Shown one piece after another: positions 6,807 through 12,142 of a stretch of 37,085 bases of DNA (position 1 is the stretch's first letter; every line of letters begins with the position of its first letter). The stretch is from positions 1 to 37,085 of the IMG/VR virus record IMGVR_UViG_3300030329_003320. One strand, written 5' to 3'. The position numbers and the translations under genes are program-made. The DNA comes from a virus. The notes beneath the pieces were generated by a model. It saw only the letters and a list, made by a program, of their open reading frames with translations, was not told where the DNA came from and did no database searches.

Positions 6807-6823
6807 TGCAATCCTTGTGCCAA
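6807..6823 (-). promoter_or_regulatory. Sigma-54-type -24/-12 promoter element
   Basis: Leftward TTGGCAC-AAGGA-TTGCA has GG and GC exactly 10 bases apart, matching the sigma-54 consensus. The predicted start of transcription, about 12 bases past the GC, is near 6797, roughly 27 bases before the ATG at 6770. The copy before the gene starting at 7923 has the same distance. Confidence 0.65.
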
Positions 6824-6874
6824 GTTTACCCTACCTTATTTCAACTACTTGCGAGCTAGTTGGGTGGGGTATTT

Positions 6875-6895
6875 GCCCCCACATGGGGGCTTTTT
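6875..6895. terminator. GC-rich hairpin with T5 on the rightward strand
   Basis: A perfect 6-bp stem (GCCCCC with GGGGGC, loop ACAT) followed by five T on the rightward strand. An outer TGGGT/ACCCA pairing extends it. It lies just after the stop of the leftward gene ending at 6901 and before the sigma-54-like element at 6807-6823. The T-run favours stopping rightward (antisense) transcription. Leftward termination is possible but lacks a T-run. Confidence 0.5.
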
Positions 6896-6900
6896 ACCCA

Positions 6901-7218
6901 TTAATGCTCTATCTCTGCTATGTCTTTCCGCTTGTCGTTTTCTCCCTGTTTGCCATCGCATAAAGTGCAAGTGTTACAAGTGACAGGCAACTCGCCCACC
7001 TTAAGCTCTTTGTCCTTGTTCTTCGTTGCGGGACAAAGCATTTCGCCATCCTGTAATTGATCTATGTTGTCGATGATTCTAAAAGTCCTAAAGCCTAATG
7101 CTTTGGCCTCTGCTCTTGCGTTCTCCCCCATTGTTGGATCAATGCTTGCCATTGCAAACGGCGCAAGAAATGGGGCTTTTTTCCAAGAATGGATATAATT
7201 TGTATGGTTCGCTTTCAT
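6901..7218 (-). CDS. DUF7227-like phage protein, C-terminal half (split gene)
   Basis: 105 residues. The motifs are those of the second half of a widespread phage protein (DUF7227 type): His-Ser-Trp-Lys near the start, an Ala-Ser-Ile-Asp segment, Leu-Gly-Phe-Arg-Thr-Phe-Arg-Ile, a Leu-Cys-Pro-Ala motif, then Cys-Asn-Thr-Cys-Thr-Leu-Cys-Asp-Gly and Asp-Lys-Arg-Lys-Asp-Ile. The conserved cysteines suggest metal binding. The upstream gene encodes the matching N-terminal half, ending one base before this ATG. An AGGAG site 8 bases upstream shows this half has its own initiation signal. Molecular function of the family is unknown to me. Confidence 0.65.
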   Translation of the reverse strand: MKANHTNYIHSWKKAPFLAPFAMASIDPTMGENARAEAKALGFRTFRIIDNIDQLQDGEMLCPATKNKDKELKVGELPVTCNTCTLCDGKQGENDKRKDIAEIEH

Positions 7219-7219
7219 T

Positions 7220-7687
7220 TTATAAACTCCTAATGTTTTGCATTACTTCTAAAGCTACCTCTTTGGGGAGCGCATCTATCCCACCATAAGCCCCAACTCT
7301 AACCCTTCGCCTGCTTGCCTTGATTGCGTTCCATCCCTCAAGCCATTGTTCCTCCCTGTCGTGGGTTGACTTGTGTATGCTGTTAGGGGCTTGGTATACC
7401 CTAACGTAGCACTTTGTGACTTTCTTGGTCTCTTTGGCTTCCTTTGCTGCTTTTCTCCTAATGGCAGCCAAAAACGGACGCAAGGCACAGTTTCCACAGA
7501 CGCTCTCGTCACGTCCATCCTTGACCAATTCGGTTAACTTTTCGCGAGTATCCGGCAGAATCCAAAGCTGAACCATTGGCCCGATCTTAGTGTTAACGCT
7601 AGCCGATACAATGTTAGTAGCGACTAGCCTGATACGCTCCCCATTGTGGACGCTTTCGCCGCGCCAAAGAACATAAGTGCTTTGCAT
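7220..7687 (-). CDS. DUF7227-like phage protein, N-terminal half (split gene)
   Basis: 155 residues corresponding to the first half of a phage protein that is usually one chain: a Gly-Glu-Arg-Ile-Arg-Leu-Val-Ala strand, a Lys-Ile-Gly-Pro-Met-Val-Gln-Leu-Trp-Ile-Leu motif, Cys-Gly-Asn-Cys at about 64-67, Cys-Tyr-Val-Arg-Val-Tyr-Gln-Ala-Pro-Asn-Ser and Val-Arg-Val-Gly-Ala-Tyr-Gly at about 129-135. The stop is separated by one base from the ATG of the C-terminal half. The start at 7687 overlaps the upstream stop (TAATG) with a GGAGGAG site. Confidence 0.65.
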   Translation of the reverse strand: MQSTYVLWRGESVHNGERIRLVATNIVSASVNTKIGPMVQLWILPDTREKLTELVKDGRDESVCGNCALRPFLAAIRRKAAKEAKETKKVTKCYVRVYQAPNSIHKSTHDREEQWLEGWNAIKASRRRVRVGAYGGIDALPKEVALEVMQNIRSL

Positions 7688-7923
7688 TATAACTCCTCCT
7701 TTCCATAGGCATCTACCAAGCCCGCATAGATTGCCTTAGCGTTTTCACTTTCAGGCCCGTTGGATAGGGGTGATGGCGTGAAGTATTCGTTGATTCTGCA
7801 AAGTCTGTGGTACAGATGGCACCATTGCCCGTCCTCGTCGTGCGCCCAATGATATTGCCCGCCGTGGTAGTGGGCGCAAAACCAATAGTGCGCCTCAATT
7901 ATGTCGAACCTGTCAAAATACAT
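7687..7923 (-). CDS. Conserved small phage protein, first gene of the leftward block
   Basis: 78 residues from the ATG at 7923, chosen for the AGGAG site 6 bases upstream; the open frame reaches 8001 but crosses promoter sequence. It begins Met-Tyr-Phe-Asp-Arg-Phe-Asp-Ile-Ile-Glu-Ala, continues with Tyr-Trp-Phe and a His-Tyr-His-Gly-Gly segment, and has a Ser-Glu-Asn-Ala-Lys-Ala-Ile-Tyr motif near the end. This pattern recurs in small conserved phage proteins of unknown function. A sigma-54-type element ends 37 bp upstream. Confidence 0.65.
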   Translation of the reverse strand: MYFDRFDIIEAHYWFCAHYHGGQYHWAHDEDGQWCHLYHRLCRINEYFTPSPLSNGPESENAKAIYAGLVDAYGKEEL

Positions 7924-7959
7924 TATTGCTCCTATGTTGTTAATTATGTGTAGGAGTAT

Positions 7960-7976
7960 TGCAAGCCATGTGCCAA
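7960..7976 (-). promoter_or_regulatory. Sigma-54-type promoter element, nearest to the leftward block
   Basis: Leftward TTGGCAC-ATGGC-TTGCA, with GG and GC 10 bases apart. Predicted transcription start is near 7950, about 27 bases before the ATG at 7923. This is the best candidate for the working leftward promoter. Confidence 0.7.
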
Positions 7977-8065
7977 GTCTGCGCCTAATAAAAACAGGCA
8001 CTTAGAAGGGAGGTGGATGGGGCAATCTTCCCCATGGGTGGGACATTTGACACCACCTTGGAAAG

Positions 8066-8082
8066 ATGGCATAAAAGATGCA
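8066..8082 (+). promoter_or_regulatory. Sigma-54-type element
   Basis: Rightward ATGGCAT-AAAAG-ATGCA, GG-N10-GC spacing intact. It keeps the invariant dinucleotides but has AT in place of TT before the GC. Points toward the rightward block. Confidence 0.5.
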
Positions 8083-8104
8083 GAGCAGTAGGTAGCACAA
8101 AACA

Positions 8105-8121
8105 AGCAAGGAACGTGCCAA
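8105..8121 (-). promoter_or_regulatory. Sigma-54-type element
   Basis: Leftward TTGGCACG-TTCC-TTGCT, a very close match to the sigma-54 consensus with GG-N10-GC spacing. About 180 bp upstream of the first leftward gene. Confidence 0.55.
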
Positions 8122-8183
8122 GTGATAGTCAAAATGTTGACAAAAAGTCTAACGATAATGTCGGAAATATGGCGCACAGAAAC

Positions 8184-8200
8184 TTGGCATAAAAACTGCA
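8184..8200 (+). promoter_or_regulatory. Sigma-54-type element
   Basis: Rightward TTGGCAT-AAAAA-CTGCA, GG-N10-GC spacing intact, with CT rather than TT before the GC. Confidence 0.5.
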
Positions 8201-8222
8201 TAACAACCCTACCGCAACCGCT

Positions 8223-8239
8223 TGCAAGCCCCGTACCAA
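8223..8239 (-). promoter_or_regulatory. Sigma-54-type element (variant)
   Basis: Leftward TTGGTAC-GGGGC-TTGCA. Spacing is exact; GGTA replaces the usual GGCA. Confidence 0.45.
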
Positions 8240-8251
8240 CCTTTGTACCCA

Positions 8252-8268
8252 TGCAAGAGTCATGCCAA
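8252..8268 (-). promoter_or_regulatory. Sigma-54-type element
   Basis: Leftward TTGGCAT-GACTC-TTGCA, full match at GG, GC and flanking TTGCA, with exact spacing. Confidence 0.55.
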
Positions 8269-8302
8269 AAACGAAAAACGCACGACACCCCTACGCATTG
8301 TA

Positions 8303-8319
8303 TGCAAAAACCGTGCCAA
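8303..8319 (-). promoter_or_regulatory. Sigma-54-type element
   Basis: Leftward TTGGCACG-GTTT-TTGCA, a near-ideal sigma-54 sequence including the CACG after GG and a T-rich spacer. Confidence 0.6.
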
Positions 8320-8327
8320 GGTAGTCG

Positions 8328-8344
8328 TTGGCATAGAACTTGCA
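8328..8344 (+). promoter_or_regulatory. Sigma-54-type element, first of a tandem pair
   Basis: Rightward TTGGCAT-AGAAC-TTGCA. It is followed at an 18-bp period by an almost identical copy (8346-8362), so the pair looks like a local duplication. Confidence 0.6.
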
Positions 8345-8345
8345 T

Positions 8346-8362
8346 ATGGCATAGTACTTGCA
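8346..8362 (+). promoter_or_regulatory. Sigma-54-type element, second of a tandem pair
   Basis: Rightward ATGGCAT-AGTAC-TTGCA. The last rightward element before the rightward block. A transcript from here would have a leader of about 155 bases before the ATG at 8531. Confidence 0.6.
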
Positions 8363-8368
8363 CCCCCC

Positions 8369-8385
8369 TGCAAGACGCGTGCCAA
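8369..8385 (-). promoter_or_regulatory. Sigma-54-type element
   Basis: Leftward TTGGCACG-CGTC-TTGCA, near-ideal match with exact spacing. It lies back to back with the rightward pair at 8328-8362. Confidence 0.6.
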
Positions 8386-8401
8386 TCAAGAATCGTGCCA
8401 A
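8386..8401 (-). promoter_or_regulatory. Imperfect sigma-54-type element
   Basis: Leftward TTGGCACG-ATTC-TTGA. The -24 half is perfect but the -12 dinucleotide is GA instead of GC. It looks like a decayed or weak copy immediately next to the element at 8369-8385. Confidence 0.35.
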
Positions 8402-8405
8402 ATAA

Positions 8406-8488
8406 AAAAACCCGGTACACCCCCCTTCGTATATTCTATACAGGTATATCTCACACACTAAGAGAAATAGCCCTTTTTTTGGGTTTTT
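8406..8488 (+). promoter_or_regulatory. Leader with possible long-range stem
   Basis: AAAAACCC (8406-8413) can pair with GGGTTTTT (8481-8488), enclosing a 5-bp hairpin GTATA/TATAC at 8429-8441. The pairing ends in a T-run, so an attenuator-like structure in the rightward leader is conceivable. Evidence is limited to complementarity. Confidence 0.25.
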
Positions 8489-8530
8489 CCGATTTCCTAG
8501 AACCCCATTTTATTTTTTGGAGCAAAAAAC

Positions 8531-8689
8531 ATGGTCATGAAGAAAGTTAAAAAAGGCTATAAGAACTACTCGAAAAAGACAGGTAAGGCTTTATCTAAGA
8601 AGCCTATGAGCAAAAGAAAGGCTGCGAGGCAGTTAGCAGCAGTAGAAATTAGTAAAAAGCTAAGAAAGGGCTTAAGCTATGGAAAATAA
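8531..8689 (+). CDS. Small very basic phage protein (52 aa)
   Basis: 52 residues, with more than a third Lys or Arg. It contains Lys-Lys-Gly-Tyr-Lys-Asn-Tyr-Ser-Lys-Lys and Lys-Pro-Met-Ser-Lys-Arg-Lys-Ala-Ala-Arg-Gln-Leu-Ala. A Lys-Pro-Met-Ser/Thr-Lys-Lys-Ala plus Gln-Leu-Ala-Ala-Val-Glu pattern occurs in small basic proteins of many phages, next to head genes or in virions. Start ATG 8531 follows TTGGAGC; an in-frame ATG lies at 8537. The stop overlaps the next gene's start by 11 bp. DNA binding is inferred from charge only. Confidence 0.65.
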   Translation: MVMKKVKKGYKNYSKKTGKALSKKPMSKRKAARQLAAVEISKKLRKGLSYGK

Positions 8690-8888
8690 TGACAAAAAAG
8701 AAGCAATTAATAGCAAATACACTGAGTTATGCACTCAGCGTGGTGCTTTAACCCATCAAATTGACCGACTAAGCAAGCAATTGGCAAGTCTAGATGCTCA
8801 AATTGACGGTTTAGACGTTGCTATGATGGTTGTGACTCAATTAGAGGCTCAAGTTGAAGAAGAATCAGCTAACCCCTCTGCCGAATAA
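8679..8888 (+). CDS. Small coiled-coil protein, hypothetical
   Basis: 69 residues with heptad-like leucine spacing from about 17 to 50 (Gln-Ile-Asp-Arg-Leu-Ser-Lys-Gln-Leu-Ala-Ser-Leu), so a coiled coil is likely. The acidic C-terminus ends in Ser-Ala-Glu. It overlaps both neighbours (11 and 35 bp), suggesting coupled translation. Not recognised. Confidence 0.6.
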   Translation: MENNDKKEAINSKYTELCTQRGALTHQIDRLSKQLASLDAQIDGLDVAMMVVTQLEAQVEEESANPSAE

Positions 8889-9270
8889 GGGCAAAGAGTA
8901 TAACGACGATACTCGTGTGGCGAGGGCATCGACTCAGCACCGACTACAGGCTGCTAGAGTGGTGCCTTCTTCACAAGGGCTAGTTTCTGACTTCATGTCC
9001 TTGGTTCACTTGGAAATGACGAAGTTAGCATCAAGCATAGGCTTTGAGGCGGAGTGCTTGGACGAGAGTAAGTCAAAACACTTATCTAGACTCATAGCCT
9101 CACTAGACAGGCTAGTTAAGATCGAGAGTGACGTTCGCTCACAAAGCGAGGTCGATAGGTTGGACGACAAACAACTAGAGTCGAAGGTCAAACACGCCTT
9201 AAAAGCTTTGAAGATTGATGATAAGGAAATTAAAAACTTGATTGAGAAATCACGAGAGCAAGACGAGTAA
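8854..9270 (+). CDS. Hypothetical protein, possible small terminase-like
   Basis: 138 residues if translation starts at the TTG at 8854, which has AGAGG 6 bases upstream. A later start such as ATG 8995 is possible. The C-terminal half is helical with Ser-Leu-Asp-Arg-Leu-Val-Lys-Ile-Glu, a pattern seen in some phage small terminase subunits and in unrelated helical proteins. It is upstream of the large terminase, but five genes lie between. The small-terminase idea is therefore weak. No helix-turn-helix was clearly seen. Confidence 0.5.
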   Translation: MKKNQLTPLPNKGKEYNDDTRVARASTQHRLQAARVVPSSQGLVSDFMSLVHLEMTKLASSIGFEAECLDESKSKHLSRLIASLDRLVKIESDVRSQSEVDRLDDKQLESKVKHALKALKIDDKEIKNLIEKSREQDE

Positions 9271-9370
9271 TATATATAATATATAAACCTATACTTATAT
9301 ACCCACCTCGGTGCCGCCTTAGCGGGTTGCTTACCAAGCCATGTATTTATTTATATATATTATATATATA
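9271..9370. repeat. Long AT-rich inverted repeat enclosing a GC hairpin
   Basis: The left arm at 9271-9287 (TA-rich) is complementary to the right arm at about 9350-9370, with a two-base length difference. The enclosed 60-odd bases hold a CCGC-CTTA-GCGG hairpin (9314-9325). It fills the gap between the gene ending at 9270 and the acetyltransferase at 9395. It could be a terminator, a protein-binding site or a cruciform-forming origin element. No gene or promoter was recognised in it. Confidence 0.5.
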
Positions 9371-9394
9371 GTGTCAAGCTGAAAGAGAAAAATT

Positions 9395-9862
9395 TTGAAA
9401 GAGCAACTAGAAATAGTAGTTAGGGATGCGGTTCAGGAGGACTTGCCACTAATTTATAACTCTTGGCTCAAGCAATACCGCGAAAGTTCTTTTACGGTTG
9501 GCATCACAAACAGTGTCTACTATTCACAGCACAGGCGGCTCATAGACGGGCTTATAACGAGCGCACAGCTAAAGGTGGCCTGTGACCCTCAAGACCCTAC
9601 GAAAATCTACTCATGGGCCTGTGGCGAGCTTTATGAAGTGCCTGTGATTCACTTTGTGTACACCAAAAAGCAACATCGAGGTCAAGGTATAGCAAAAATG
9701 CTATTAGAAGAGATTGGCTGTGTCGAGGGAGAACACATTATCAGCACTCACTACATCAACACCGAGAAAACGCGAGAGTTAAACAAGTTAAACAAGATAA
9801 TATACAACCCATACCTTATCTACTCTTGTATGGGGAAAGGAATCTCAGCAAATGAAGCTTAA
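9395..9862 (+). CDS. GNAT-family N-acetyltransferase
   Basis: 155 residues. The acetyl-CoA binding motif A of GNAT enzymes is visible as His-Arg-Gly-Gln-Gly-Ile-Ala at 94-100, after a strand Pro-Val-Ile-His-Phe-Val-Tyr. The N-terminal helix and Asn-Ser-Trp-Leu segment fit the family. Length is typical for a single GNAT domain. Start is a TTG at 9395 with a weak GAAAGAG site. It should transfer an acetyl group to an unknown amine, possibly on a host or virion protein. Similar enzymes occur upstream of terminase genes in other podoviruses. Its end overlaps the next gene by 11 bp. Confidence 0.75.
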   Translation: MKEQLEIVVRDAVQEDLPLIYNSWLKQYRESSFTVGITNSVYYSQHRRLIDGLITSAQLKVACDPQDPTKIYSWACGELYEVPVIHFVYTKKQHRGQGIAKMLLEEIGCVEGEHIISTHYINTEKTRELNKLNKIIYNPYLIYSCMGKGISANEA

Positions 9863-10172
9863 GTCAGTCAGGTTTATACACAACGTGAGACTGCCTAACG
9901 GCAGCATCTCTAGCCATGCGACAGTCGAGTCTAACTATCAAAGGATTAGCTATATCGAGCTAGTTCCGAATTTCGTATTGGTGCATAGGGAGCATAAAAC
10001 AACAGCAATACCTTTGTCTAACGTAGCGCACTGTGAGAGTATTGAGGAACCCGCTATAGGCTTATTTCTCGAAAACCCGCCGGAAGGACACTCTAGTGAA
10101 GAAGCAGAACAAGGAAAGGGAAAAAATACCAAGACTGCACGAGGGAGAAAGAAGAAAACTTCTGTACTTTGA
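9852..10172 (+). CDS. Hypothetical protein with beta-rich core and basic tail
   Basis: 106 residues. The first 75 are beta-strand-like (Val-Arg-Phe-Ile-His-Asn, Phe-Val-Leu-Val-His). The C-terminal 30 are charged and end in a basic stretch (Arg-Gly-Arg-Lys-Lys-Lys). It overlaps the GNAT gene by 11 bp and the next small gene by 77 bp. Resembles small head-region proteins found ahead of phage terminases, but I do not recognise a family. Confidence 0.6.
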   Translation: MKLKSVRFIHNVRLPNGSISSHATVESNYQRISYIELVPNFVLVHREHKTTAIPLSNVAHCESIEEPAIGLFLENPPEGHSSEEAEQGKGKNTKTARGRKKKTSVL

Positions 10173-10257
10173 GCGGTTTCGGAGGATGGGTGTAGATTGG
10201 AAACCTTTCGTTCCTATAAGTAACCCGAAAGACGATAAAGAGGATTATGAGAACTAG
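10096..10257 (+). CDS. Small basic hypothetical protein (53 aa)
   Basis: 53 residues starting at a GTG with a strong GGAAGGA site 8 bases upstream. It begins Val-Lys-Lys-Gln-Asn-Lys-Glu-Arg, contains Tyr-Phe-Glu-Arg-Phe-Arg-Arg-Met-Gly-Val-Asp-Trp, and ends Asp-Tyr-Glu-Asn. It overlaps the preceding gene by 77 bp in another frame and the next by 11 bp (ATGAGAACTAG). The aromatic and basic middle, the ribosome binding site and the stop-start overlap suggest a real gene. Not recognised. Confidence 0.5.
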   Translation: MKKQNKEREKIPRLHEGERRKLLYFERFRRMGVDWKPFVPISNPKDDKEDYEN

Positions 10258-10474
10258 GGACTACTCGGTAAACGGAATAATGATAACAGACTGCCGTGAG
10301 AGGTCGCATTCATACAATATGCAGGGGATTGCTAGCATGACGGAGCGAGAGGCTTATAGCATTCGCAATCAGATCGAGGGCAAGATGCCCGCTGCACTAA
10401 AAGACATAATATGCCTAGTTAAAACAACTATCGGCGGAACCGTAGAGAGAATATGCCTAAAGAACAATCGATGA
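10247..10474 (+). CDS. Hypothetical protein (75 aa)
   Basis: 75 residues, not recognised. It has an alpha/beta pattern with an Ile-Met-Ile-Thr-Asp-Cys strand and a Met-Thr-Glu-Arg-Glu-Ala-Tyr-Ser-Ile helix. It overlaps the small gene before it by 11 bp and the large terminase by 22 bp, so it lies within the packaging operon. A regulatory or small-terminase-like role is possible but unsupported. Confidence 0.55.
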   Translation: MRTRDYSVNGIMITDCRERSHSYNMQGIASMTEREAYSIRNQIEGKMPAALKDIICLVKTTIGGTVERICLKNNR

Positions 10475-11907
10475 ATCCCATTGAAGCCCGTGAGGTTGTC
10501 AAGGAGTACATAAAGCGGTTTGGCGAGCCTCCCGTGCAGAAGAAGCGTATTAAGGCTACGGAGCGCAGCACTCAGTTCTTCAAAGACTGCTTTGAGGAGC
10601 AGATCAAATTCATCAACGACAAGAGCAAGCTCAAGACTGCGCTATGTTCGCGTAGAGCGGGGAAAACACACTCGGCTGCTGTTTACCTGCTAAAAGAAGC
10701 ACTAGAGAACCCCGATAGTGAGTGCGCCTACATCGCACTAACTAGAATTAATGCAAAACGTGTCATGTGGCCCAAGCTCAAGCAGTTGGATCGACAATAC
10801 AGCATGAACATAAACTTCAACAATTCGGAACTCACCGCTTACCTGCCCAATGGTAGCGTAATCTATCTTACAGGGGCTAACGATCAGGCCGATATCGACA
10901 AGCTTCGTGGTAGCGCATTCGTACTCATTATTATTGATGAGTGTGCGTCCTTTGGCCCGCACATGGATGAGCTAGTAGAAGAGGTATTGGAACCTACCCT
11001 TGTAGATCATGATGGTACTATGTGTCTTATCGGGACACCCAATGCTGCGTGTACGGGAATATTTTACCGTGCCACGACAGACCCCGACTCTGACTATAGT
11101 AACCATCATTGGACGCTTTTAGAGAACCCGCACATCCCTCACGCGCAGGATTGGCTAGACAAGAGGATGAAACGCAGGAATTGGGACAACGAGCATCCTG
11201 TCTATCTACGCGAGTGGAGGGGGAGATGGATTAGGTCGGCAGATAGTCTTGTTTATAAATTCAACGAGACTATTAATCTTTATGACTCCCTCCCCGTTTT
11301 GGATTATGATTTCGAGTACATACTTGGAGTGGATTTGGGCTTCAACGATGCAACTGCCTTTACTATTTGTGCCTTTAACAGGTATCTTCCTACCCTCTAT
11401 TTGGTCTACGAAATGAAAAAGGTCGGGATGATTCCGGCAGAGATCGCTGACCACATTAAGCACCTGAGCAACTCTCATAAATTTGTCCGTATTGTGATGG
11501 ATACGGGCGGTCTTGGCAAGAGCATCGCGGAGGAGTTTCGCATCCGTTACAACATCCCCGTCCACGCCGCAAGCAAACATGACAAATTTAGCTACATTGA
11601 GCTTCTGAACTCCGACCTCCGCTCCGGGTTCGTCAAAGTCCCACCGGACTCCTCTATCATTGATGAATGGAACCTCCTGCAATGGAGCGAAAATCAGAAA
11701 ACCGAGGATAAGCGTTTTGAAAACCATTTATGTGATGCCTTTCTTTATGCGTGGCGTGAGTCCAAACACTATTGTAGCGAGGAATTACCCTACTCGCCAA
11801 GGTACGGAACGAAGGAATATTGGGAAAAAGTGTGGGATGAATGGGAGACCGAGGAGGGTCAAAGAATTGAAAAACTCAAACGCATGGAATGGTGGGAGGT
11901 TTTATAA
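10453..11907 (+). CDS. terL: Terminase large subunit (ATPase and nuclease)
   Basis: 484 residues, normal for the family. The packaging ATPase shows Walker A Ser-Arg-Arg-Ala-Gly-Lys-Thr at 66-72, Walker B Leu-Ile-Ile-Ile-Asp-Glu ending at 163, and the coupling motif Ile-Gly-Thr-Pro-Asn at about 193-197. The C-terminal RNase H-like nuclease shows Gly-Val-Asp-Leu-Gly (Asp294), Met-Asp-Thr-Gly (Asp350) and Leu-Cys-Asp-Ala-Phe (Asp428). It pumps DNA into the prohead through the portal and cuts the concatemer. A second possible start (Met7) lies just inside. The stop overlaps the next start (TAATG). Confidence 0.95.
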   Translation: MPKEQSMNPIEAREVVKEYIKRFGEPPVQKKRIKATERSTQFFKDCFEEQIKFINDKSKLKTALCSRRAGKTHSAAVYLLKEALENPDSECAYIALTRINAKRVMWPKLKQLDRQYSMNINFNNSELTAYLPNGSVIYLTGANDQADIDKLRGSAFVLIIIDECASFGPHMDELVEEVLEPTLVDHDGTMCLIGTPNAACTGIFYRATTDPDSDYSNHHWTLLENPHIPHAQDWLDKRMKRRNWDNEHPVYLREWRGRWIRSADSLVYKFNETINLYDSLPVLDYDFEYILGVDLGFNDATAFTICAFNRYLPTLYLVYEMKKVGMIPAEIADHIKHLSNSHKFVRIVMDTGGLGKSIAEEFRIRYNIPVHAASKHDKFSYIELLNSDLRSGFVKVPPDSSIIDEWNLLQWSENQKTEDKRFENHLCDAFLYAWRESKHYCSEELPYSPRYGTKEYWEKVWDEWETEEGQRIEKLKRMEWWEVL

Positions 11908-12140
11908 TGTTTAAAAATAAGGTAGGATACTTGAAGATGTTGGATAACCCCGATAAACTAGATACGCTATTGAAGATTTTAAAGGCAAACGGTGTGCAGG
12001 AATGTCAAATTGGTGATATCACTCTTAAGTTCACCCATTTCGTACATCTGCCCGCCGAGTCAGTGGGCAGGTTTGTTGAGAAAAATGATCAGCACGCTGA
12101 ACCTGAAGACGATGACTTACTATACTATTCTGCGAGATAA
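11907..12140 (+). CDS. Small acidic head-region protein, hypothetical
   Basis: 77 residues from the ATG at 11907, which shares bases with the terminase stop (TAATG) and follows GGAGG. The sequence has a helix Leu-Asp-Thr-Leu-Leu-Lys-Ile-Leu-Lys and an acidic end (Glu-Pro-Glu-Asp-Asp-Asp). The open frame extends six codons upstream. Placed between terminase and portal. Function unknown. Confidence 0.6.
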   Translation: MFKNKVGYLKMLDNPDKLDTLLKILKANGVQECQIGDITLKFTHFVHLPAESVGRFVEKNDQHAEPEDDDLLYYSAR

Positions 12141-12142
12141 TT

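Larger units (their letters stand above)
7924..8530. other. Divergent control region, about 600 bp without a gene
   Basis: This gap separates the leftward and rightward blocks. Open frames inside it (for example 8122-8550 rightward and 7944-8420 leftward) have no recognisable protein features, run through the repeated promoter-like elements and lack ribosome binding sites. The content is ten perfect and one imperfect sigma-54-type elements (listed separately), then an A/T-rich leader with small hairpins ahead of the gene at 8531. Confidence 0.75.

Noticed and set aside
8132-8158. TTGACA near 8137 as a sigma-70 -35 box
   Set aside because: The only -10-like sequence downstream is about 13 bases away, too close for a normal sigma-70 promoter.
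7944-8420. 158-codon leftward open frame in the control region
   Set aside because: It is Cys/His-rich because of the repeated TTGGCA/TTGCA motifs, overlaps the promoter elements and shows no domain.
8122-8550. 142-codon rightward open frame in the control region
   Set aside because: It runs through the repeated sigma-54-type elements, overlaps the better-supported gene at 8531, has no ribosome binding site and its composition is not protein-like.
9301-9345. Possible tRNA in the gap before the acetyltransferase
   Set aside because: Only one short stem-loop is present; no acceptor stem, anticodon arm or T-arm could be built.
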